From: an uncultured Roseiflexaceae bacterium
GTDB lineage: Bacteria; Chloroflexota; Chloroflexia; Chloroflexales; Roseiflexaceae
Length of the DNA: 19,005 nucleotides
Assembly: GCA_903932805.1 (NCBI GenBank)
Contig: CAIZHO010000189.1
Location: 1-19,005 of the forward strand
Direction of reading: 5' to 3'
The first letter of the stretch is position 1. Each line of letters starts with the position of its first letter. A model generated the notes under the pieces. That model was not told the origin of the DNA and did not search any database. It saw only the letters and a program-made list of their open reading frames with translations. The position numbers and the translations under genes were made by a program. Shown piece after piece: positions 14,593 through 19,005 of the stretch.

Positions 14593-14608
14593 ATGCGCCG
14601 ACGCGCAT
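14593..14608 (-). other. Perfect stem-loop A in the cbiM-cbiQ gap
   Basis: Arms ATGCGC and GCGCAT (6 bp) around a 4-base loop, 10 bases after the cbiM stop and 7 bases before stem-loop B. The two structures together fill most of the 80-bp gap, while the other cbi junction (cbiQ-cbiO) is only 11 bp with no structure. Confidence 0.6.
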
Positions 14609-14618
14609 GTTGGTTCGA

Positions 14619-15677
14619 TTAGGGGTTGGAATGTTCGTTGCGACGGGTAAAGCGTGCGGCAATGTACGTCGATACCAGCATGGTCAAAATAATCAGACCA
14701 ACGCCCATCACACCGGACAATATGTACCCCAGCTGTTCAGACGAAATGAATGAAACGGCATAGTCTGGGACAGGTGCCTCCCAGATTGCTGCATACTGCA
14801 GGAGCCCGGTTGGTGCGGCGGTTATTGTCTGCCCGCCGTCGAGTTCTACGAGCTCCTCGGCACCCCATTCGCCCCAGGCGGTGCCAGCGGCAATGAGCCC
14901 GAGTGGGGTCAAGACCAGCAAGGTGGCAATTACCAACCACATCCGGCGCGCACCCTGCCAGCCCGATGAAACTGCTGCATTGGTCGCAGCTGGGACGCCC
15001 GTCTGTGCAATGCTCAGCAGACTGATGTCGTTCTTTTGGAGGTAACCGATGACACCCGCGGTCACAATCAGCTCGGCGAAGCCGGCGATACCGAGGTGGC
15101 CGATCATCATGGCGGGTATGGCGATGTCGAGCGGGTATGGTGCATACAACGGTGCACCGTTGCTGTCGGTGAAGTACATCGGCTGGATACCAAACAGCAC
15201 GGCCGTGGCGAATGCTGCAGCATTGATGGACAGATACCCGGCAATGCCCGCCGCAATCACGCGTCGGGATGAATCGACCGCACTATTGCCAGCCACGATG
15301 CGGTTGGTGTAATGGGCCACAAAGACGCCAACAATTGCGATGGTGAAGCAGTTCGCACCGATGGCAAGGATGCCGCCATCACCGAAGAACACGGCTTGGA
15401 TGATCAAAGCAATCGAAACCGAAATAACTGCAGCCCAAGGCCCGAGCACAATGGCAGCGAGCGCTGCGCCGGTTGCGTGACCCGTGGTCCCGCCGGGCAA
15501 GGGCAGATTGAACATCATGATGATGAACGAAAAGGCAGCAAAGACGGACAAGAGCGGAACCATCCGCATGGAGAGGGTCTTTTTGATGCGTGCGCTGGCA
15601 ACATACCAAAACGGCGTTGAAGCGGCGAACATGGCGGCGCAGGTGGACGGACTCAGATAGCCATCGGGGATGTGCAT
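14619..15677 (-). CDS. cbiM: Cobalt/nickel ECF substrate-binding protein CbiM with C-terminal PDGLE-like domain
   Basis: Substrate-specific membrane subunit that binds Co2+ or Ni2+ and delivers it to CbiQ/CbiO. 352 residues from the ATG at 15677. It begins MHIPDGYLSP; the second-residue His is a known metal ligand in CbiM/NikM and requires translation to start exactly at this Met, so the in-frame TTG at 15683 is rejected. GAAGGAG lies six bases upstream. Residues up to about 225 are the CbiM core with LPLPGGTTGHATGAALAAI and VFFGDGGILAIGANC. From about 238 a transmembrane segment, WGEWG and EAPVPDYAV mark a fused PDGLE/NikL-like domain that replaces a separate CbiN. Family is firm; Co2+ versus Ni2+ cannot be decided here. 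Confidence 0.95.
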   Translation of the reverse strand: MHIPDGYLSPSTCAAMFAASTPFWYVASARIKKTLSMRMVPLLSVFAAFSFIIMMFNLPLPGGTTGHATGAALAAIVLGPWAAVISVSIALIIQAVFFGDGGILAIGANCFTIAIVGVFVAHYTNRIVAGNSAVDSSRRVIAAGIAGYLSINAAAFATAVLFGIQPMYFTDSNGAPLYAPYPLDIAIPAMMIGHLGIAGFAELIVTAGVIGYLQKNDISLLSIAQTGVPAATNAAVSSGWQGARRMWLVIATLLVLTPLGLIAAGTAWGEWGAEELVELDGGQTITAAPTGLLQYAAIWEAPVPDYAVSFISSEQLGYILSGVMGVGLIILTMLVSTYIAARFTRRNEHSNP

Positions 15678-15691
15678 GGACAACTCCTTCG

Positions 15692-15724
15692 TGATTCGAG
15701 CGAATCAGAGGCACCACGGTGGTG
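15692..15724 (-). promoter_or_regulatory. Paired dyads in the cbiM leader
   Basis: Two near-adjacent palindromes lie just upstream of the cbiM ribosome-binding site: TGATTCGAGCGAATCA (15692-15707, mismatch only at the centre) and CACCACGGTGGTG (15712-15724, perfect around one base). They are 4 bases apart and downstream of the putative -10. They could be operators for a metal-responsive repressor or hairpins in the leader RNA. No regulator gene is nearby. Confidence 0.45.
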
Positions 15725-15745
15725 ACTCATTCAGAAGTGATGCGA

Positions 15746-15751
15746 TTTATA
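15746..15751 (-). promoter_or_regulatory. Putative -10 element of the cbi operon
   Basis: TATAAA on the minus strand (five of six to consensus), about 70 bases upstream of the cbiM ATG, in the 143-bp gap after the GNAT gene. No good -35 was found. A start of transcription near 15739 would give a leader of about 60 nt containing both dyads, which is too short for a cobalamin riboswitch. Confidence 0.35.
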
Positions 15752-15820
15752 GCAGACACTCATCTTTGCTACGTATCGTAACAGGTTGTGGATGTACAGC
15801 GGTACAAATTGGATGAGAGG

Positions 15821-16324
15821 TTATTGAGAAGGGTCGTCGAGCAGCTTTTCGACGATGACGACATCGCGCCAGTTGCCCTCGAGTTGGGCATGCCGTTGGT
15901 AGATGCCGACCTCGCGGAATCCGGCACGTGCCAACATCCGTCGGCTCGCAGTGTTTTCAACGAATACCCGCGACAAGAGCTTCCAGTACCCATGCGTCTG
16001 TGCGGATCGACACAGCCCGTCCATTAGCACAACACCAATGCCTTGGCCGCGCCAACTACGCTCGATGTAGACCGAAAACTCCGCCACACCGGCATAACAC
16101 GCGCGTTCACGGTACGCCGACGTGCTCGCAAACCCCACGACCGTACGGGCGATGGTGGCAACCGTGCACGGGAACTGACCGGATGTCACCACGGGCAGGA
16201 GCTCGTCTGGGGTGCGCAACCGGGTCTCGAAGGTCGCAATACGATCGGCGATTCCTTGGTTGTAGATACGGGTAACCGCGTCGACATCACGGTCGCGCGC
16301 GTTTCGGATTGCGATGTTGAGCAT
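15821..16324 (-). CDS. GNAT family N-acetyltransferase, phosphinothricin-acetyltransferase-like
   Basis: Cytoplasmic enzyme that transfers acetyl from acetyl-CoA to an amine. 167 residues, typical for the Pat/Bar-like subgroup. It starts IRNARDRDVDAVTRIYNQGI with ATFETRLRTPDE next, as in that subgroup. The acetyl-CoA loop is RSWRGQGIG (around residues 90-98), followed by the late block VENTASRRMLARAGFREVG and the C-terminal GNWRDVVIVEKLL. Substrate could be phosphinothricin-like compounds, amino acids such as methionine derivatives, or others; this cannot be decided. The ATG at 16324 has AAGGG about 9 bases upstream and lies 5 bp after the DinB-like gene, so the two are probably co-transcribed. 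Confidence 0.9.
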   Translation of the reverse strand: MLNIAIRNARDRDVDAVTRIYNQGIADRIATFETRLRTPDELLPVVTSGQFPCTVATIARTVVGFASTSAYRERACYAGVAEFSVYIERSWRGQGIGVVLMDGLCRSAQTHGYWKLLSRVFVENTASRRMLARAGFREVGIYQRHAQLEGNWRDVVIVEKLLDDPSQ

Positions 16325-16329
16325 GCGAA

Positions 16330-16797
16330 CTAGCCCTTGGATGTGAGAATAGCGCGTATCTGTTGTGCGTGCGTCTGATCGTGGGCGGCGAACGATGTCA
16401 GGAGCTGGCCGAGAGTGACCTCTTGACCGGTATAGCGCACTCCAACGCGGCTGAGCTCATCGGGAGCAATGGTGCTCAGGCCGTCAACCGTGGCTCGGCG
16501 CAGGTCGGTGAATGCCGTTAACATATCTGCGAGTGTGCGTCGTCCGTAACCGGCGGCGGTTACCGCTGCATCAGGGTCAAACCGCACAAAGTGCGGACGC
16601 TCTTCGGCCAAAATTCGATCGATGCGTTCTATTTGGAGCGGGTCTATATCGATGAGGTGACCAATTATCTCCACCACAGACCACTCGTTTGGAGCGGGAA
16701 CGCGATGTGCATCGTCTTCGCTGAGGTGTGCGACCAATGCGCGGAGTTCGTCGGGGTACGCGGTCAATCCAGTAAGTGCGGCATGGTATTCGTTCAT
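16330..16797 (-). CDS. DinB/YfiT-like four-helix protein (copy 1, intact)
   Basis: 155 residues. Four-helix DinB-type fold with the expected segments: APNEWSVVEIIGHLID in the first half, RFDPDAAV in the middle, and a closing helix FAAHDQTHAQQIRAIL. The His of IGHLID and the two His of HDQTHAQQ match the metal-binding triad of the family. Members include thiol-dependent transferases and many proteins of unknown role; none can be named here. The longer open frame starting at 16896 runs into the neighbouring pseudogene; the ATG at 16797 has AAGGAA and is the better start. It is a paralogue of 17463-17930, which has the same length. Confidence 0.85.
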   Translation of the reverse strand: MNEYHAALTGLTAYPDELRALVAHLSEDDAHRVPAPNEWSVVEIIGHLIDIDPLQIERIDRILAEERPHFVRFDPDAAVTAAGYGRRTLADMLTAFTDLRRATVDGLSTIAPDELSRVGVRYTGQEVTLGQLLTSFAAHDQTHAQQIRAILTSKG

Positions 16798-16837
16798 AAA
16801 CAGTTCCTTCGGCAATCGCGTGTGTACTTGATTTGTC

Positions 16838-17300
16838 CATCTGATGCAGTATGTCATGTATGTCACGAGAATGGGTGTAATCGTGTTTGGCAACATGCTC
16901 GTTCATCATATTACCCCGCCACAGCCCAATCTCTGGGTGCCAGCACGTCCGTGCATACGCAGCCCACGGGAGCGTCTCCAAAAGATCCAACGTGCGTGCA
17001 CGCTCGTCAGCAAATGTCGAAAGCACCTGGTCGAGCGCCCGGGTTGGTAGGCGTGCTAGCGCGAAGACGTGTCTTGGTCGAATGCCTCGATGACATGGTG
17101 TTGCTGGGTACAAATCACATGCATGCGTTCACGCATGAACCGCTCCACATCAGCGAGGTTCCCGATGATCTCGACAATCAACCCTGCAGTTGGAACAGGC
17201 TGCAGATGGATCCATGCAACGTCCAGTATGGTGATGAGCGTGTTGCGGTGTACTGGGAATAGGGCATACGCGCTATTGAACGGAGTACAACGTTGCTCAT
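16838..17300 (-). pseudogene. DinB-family pseudogene (copy 2, frameshifted)
   Basis: Homologous to both flanking DinB genes but broken. The first part, in one frame, reads LIVEIIGNLADVERF then HVIEAFDQDTSSR and hits a TAG near 17057. The second part continues in another frame: RALDQVLSTFADERARTLDL, WHPEIGLW, then EHVAKHDYTHSRDIHDIL. Between the DQD motif and the FADER-type motif there are 56 nt, whereas both intact paralogues have 19 codons (57 nt), so one base has been lost. The ATG at 17300, which has GAGGG upstream, is also out of frame with the first part, which suggests a second indel early in the gene. The metal-ligand His of GHLID is Asn. No stop matches the paralogues' ends; the last frame runs on into copy 1. 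The left border is approximate. Confidence 0.75.
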
Positions 17301-17462
17301 ATGCCCTCGATGGGTCATCTGATGGAATATATCATCACCAGATGATCACCTTGCCGGGTACGAACTGAGTGAATTATACACAAAAATATATACAAAAAAC
17401 TCTTTTATTAAATAAATATAATTATTCTCATGCTCGCGCATTTTGTTGTTCGACTAACTGGA
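17301..17462. other. AT-rich intergenic spacer
   Basis: 162 bp between DinB copies 2 and 3. Positions about 17370-17435 are far more AT-rich than the rest of the window. They include a TATAAT on the minus strand (17378-17373), which may be the old promoter of the decayed copy 2. An imperfect inverted repeat built on CATCTG/CAGATG (17313-17350) could be a weak terminator for the gene to the right. I see no gene here. Confidence 0.45.
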
Positions 17463-17930
17463 CTACGGTTGTCTGATGACGTTGCGGATTTGCTGATCGT
17501 GCATGGTGTCGTGTTTCGCGAGGTAGGTAATCACGTCGGCTACAACCCATAGCCCGTATTCGAGATGCCAGCCGGTGCGGGCGAGTTGGCTCGCCGTGAA
17601 TCCTTTGAACGTTTGCAGTGTCGTCGTGCGTTCTGCGGCGAGCGTGCGCAACAATACATTGAGATCTGCATGTTGATAGCCATGTCGAACGACAGCAGCG
17701 TCTTGGTCATAGGGGATGATGGCGGGGTGGTCGAGGGTCGTCATACGGATGATGCGATAGCGCAGTAACTGCTCGGTATCGATGAGGTGGCCGACGATTT
17801 CGACAATAGACCATTCGGTCGGTGCGGGTTTGCGGCGAATTTGCGCGTCGCTGAGCGGGCACACAAGCGCACGCAGCATAGGGTGGGCGTGGGACATGCT
17901 GTCGATGTTGGCGTGGAATTGCTCGATCAT
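17463..17930 (-). CDS. DinB/YfiT-like four-helix protein (copy 3, intact)
   Basis: 155 residues, paralogue of copy 1 and of the pseudogene between them. Family segments: APTEWSIVEIVGHLID (36-51), IIPYDQDAAVV (71-81), LAAERTTTLQTF, WHLEYGLW (121-128) and the closing AKHDTMHDQQIRNVI. The His of VGHLID and the two His of HDTMHDQQ keep the metal triad. The ATG at 17930 has AAAGGA eight bases upstream and lies 4 bp after the dehydratase stop, so it is in the same operon; the longer open frame upstream is a shadow of the dehydratase gene. Biochemical function is unknown. Confidence 0.87.
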   Translation of the reverse strand: MIEQFHANIDSMSHAHPMLRALVCPLSDAQIRRKPAPTEWSIVEIVGHLIDTEQLLRYRIIRMTTLDHPAIIPYDQDAAVVRHGYQHADLNVLLRTLAAERTTTLQTFKGFTASQLARTGWHLEYGLWVVADVITYLAKHDTMHDQQIRNVIRQP

Positions 17931-17934
17931 CGGG

Positions 17935-18909
17935 TTAGTCCTTTGCGTTTTGGTGATAGGCCTGGAACACAGGTTCGGCTGCTGCATTGCCGCCACAGAT
18001 AATGGCAACGGGAGTGGTATAGCGTTTGATATCGATTGCGCCGGACTGGATTGCGGCAATGCTTGCGGCGCCCGACGGTTCGACCAGCTGGTTGGACTCG
18101 GTCCACAACCAGCGCATGGCAGCCAGCATCTGGGTATCGGTGACGAGCACAATGTGGTCAACGGCGGCCCGCGTGAGGGCCAAGGTTGTGTCGCTGACGG
18201 CCCGCGGTGCCAATGTGTCGGCGAACGTGGTAACGCCCGGCAGGGTTATGACGTGTCCGGCCGCGATGCTCACGCTCATGCTGGGCGCGCCGGTCGGCTC
18301 GACGCCGATGATGGTGGCACCGGGGTTGCGTTGTTTGATGGCAGTGGCGACGCCAGAGATGAGTCCGCCGCCGCCGATAGCGATGATGAAGAGGTCTGCA
18401 TCTGGTACATCGGCGCAGAGTTCGACTGCCATGGTGCCTTGGCCGGTAATCGTCTGGACTGCCTCGAACGAATGGATGTATGGGATTCCTTGGGCATCAG
18501 CGTAGGCCATGGCGGCAACGTGGGCGTCGTCCCAGACGTCCCCGTGGCGCACCACGGTCGCACCCCAGGCTTCGACACGGGCGACGCGGTCGGCAGTGGC
18601 GCGAGCCGGCAAATATATCGTCGCCGGGCAGCCCAAGCGCCACGCGGCGTATGCAAGGGCAACCCCGTGGTTGCCGCCCGAGGCCGAACAGACGCCGCGG
18701 GCGCGCTCGGCAGCAGTCATCTGAAGCAAAGTGTTGAAGGCGCCGCGCACTTTGAATGACCCGGTGACCTGCGTGTTTTCGAGCTTGAGCTGGAGGTTTG
18801 GGTGGAGGTCGCCACGTAATCGCGGCGCCGGCAACATGGGCGTGTGGCGGATGTACGGCGCGATACGGTCGTGCGCCTCGTCAAAGAGGTGCGGAGCAAT
18901 GATAGTCAT
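17935..18909 (-). CDS. PLP-dependent threonine/serine dehydratase
   Basis: Fold-type II PLP enzyme of 324 residues that probably deaminates L-threonine to 2-oxobutanoate and/or serine to pyruvate. PLP lysine K53 in GSFKVRGAFNT, the substrate loop SASGGNHGVALAYAA (75-89), the phosphate-binding glycine loop IGGGGLISG (178-186), and a late ICGGNAA motif are all intact. There is no C-terminal ACT regulatory domain, so it is of the short catabolic type (TdcB-like) rather than the long biosynthetic IlvA. A serine racemase or hydroxyaspartate dehydratase role is possible since these share the fold. The ATG at 18909 has only a weak ribosome-binding site. The DinB copy 3 gene follows after 4 bp. Confidence 0.93.
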   Translation of the reverse strand: MTIIAPHLFDEAHDRIAPYIRHTPMLPAPRLRGDLHPNLQLKLENTQVTGSFKVRGAFNTLLQMTAAERARGVCSASGGNHGVALAYAAWRLGCPATIYLPARATADRVARVEAWGATVVRHGDVWDDAHVAAMAYADAQGIPYIHSFEAVQTITGQGTMAVELCADVPDADLFIIAIGGGGLISGVATAIKQRNPGATIIGVEPTGAPSMSVSIAAGHVITLPGVTTFADTLAPRAVSDTTLALTRAAVDHIVLVTDTQMLAAMRWLWTESNQLVEPSGAASIAAIQSGAIDIKRYTTPVAIICGGNAAAEPVFQAYHQNAKD

Positions 18910-18938
18910 ATGATGCTCGATTCTGTGTGGTTTTGGAT

Positions 18939-18944
18939 ATTATA
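18939..18944 (-). promoter_or_regulatory. Putative -10 element of the dehydratase-DinB operon
   Basis: Perfect TATAAT on the minus strand, 30 bases upstream of the dehydratase ATG. No convincing -35 at 17 bp. Confidence 0.4.
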
Positions 18945-18973
18945 GGCGGGGTTGAAGGTGAAGGGTATATCTT

Positions 18974-19005
18974 TGAGCGGGGTTTATTGCAATAAACCCC
19001 GCTCA
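18974..19005. terminator. Perfect 32-bp palindrome at the window end
   Basis: The arm TGAGCGGGGTTTATTG is followed directly by its exact reverse complement up to the last base. As RNA it would form a long, GC-rich-based hairpin. It could be a factor-independent terminator for a gene to the right or a bidirectional one, but the flank on the left has no U-tract and the right flank is outside the window. It may extend further if the window is a cut of a longer sequence. Confidence 0.5.

Noticed and set aside
14565..15780. Shared 10-mer ACGTATCGTA at 14565-14574 and 15771-15780 near both cbi hairpin regions
   Set aside because: In a 19-kb window many 10-mer pairs are expected by chance; without conservation data this is not evidence of a common site.
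15684..15820. Cobalamin or Ni/Co riboswitch upstream of cbiM
   Set aside because: The leader after the putative -10 is about 60 nt, and I could not find a B12-box-like sequence or a four-way junction.
17060..17300. Programmed frameshift in DinB copy 2 rather than a pseudogene
   Set aside because: No slippery heptamer with a downstream structure is apparent; the start is also out of frame, a metal ligand is lost and the end is missing, which together point to decay.
1..19005. Mobile element, CRISPR array, tRNA or rRNA
   Set aside because: No transposase or integrase motifs, no regularly spaced repeats and no cloverleaf-like or rRNA-like sequence were seen on reading both strands.

Overview
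The window is ordinary-looking chromosomal DNA of moderately high GC and is densely coded. Most gaps are under 30 bp, and no intergenic stretch exceeds 300 bp. Gene content suggests a free-living bacterium. I lean towards Chloroflexota, because it has a membrane-anchored PP2C-like/propeller protein, FtsX-type ABC modules and CbiMQO with a fused PDGLE-like domain. This taxonomic reading is an inference from gene style only; no rRNA or other marker is present. I see no tRNA, rRNA, insertion sequence, phage gene or CRISPR array.

Layout. (1) 1-6186, minus strand: a four-gene operon transcribed leftwards. It encodes a MacA/HlyD-like adaptor lipoprotein, a 978-residue double-FtsX permease and two different ABC ATPases. 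The three last genes are joined by tight spacing or ATGA overlaps. The first ATPase carries a C-terminal SpoVT/AbrB-type domain; the second runs off the left edge. (2) 6187-6458: a divergent promoter region. (3) 6459-11497, plus strand: a PP2C-fold protein that has lost its catalytic acidic residues and has one membrane helix and a propeller-like outer half. It is followed at 20 bp by glucose-6-phosphate dehydrogenase, then by a patatin-like lipase. (4) 11505-15677, minus strand: a cobalt/nickel ECF importer (cbiM-cbiQ-cbiO), then a flippase-like LPG-synthase-TM protein and a two-helix membrane protein translationally coupled to it. (5) 15821-18909, minus strand: a GNAT acetyltransferase, an intact DinB-family gene, a frameshifted DinB pseudogene, a third DinB-family gene, and a threonine/serine dehydratase. 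A perfect 32-bp palindrome closes the window.

How the genes work together. The left operon is a self-contained export or lipid/peptide-handling ABC system with a possible heterodimeric ATPase pair. The CbiMQO set imports Co2+ or Ni2+. Its ATPase has a strongly histidine-rich tail, and its transcript has unusual paired dyads in the leader and in the cbiM-cbiQ gap. zwf supplies NADPH through the oxidative pentose phosphate route. The DinB cluster looks like a local tandem family expansion in which one copy has decayed.

The observations most worth a second look are the ATPase-AbrB fusion, the degenerate phosphatase receptor beside zwf, the tandem hairpins inside the cbi operon, and the dated decay of the middle DinB copy. 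I found no clear evidence of a wholly new system.
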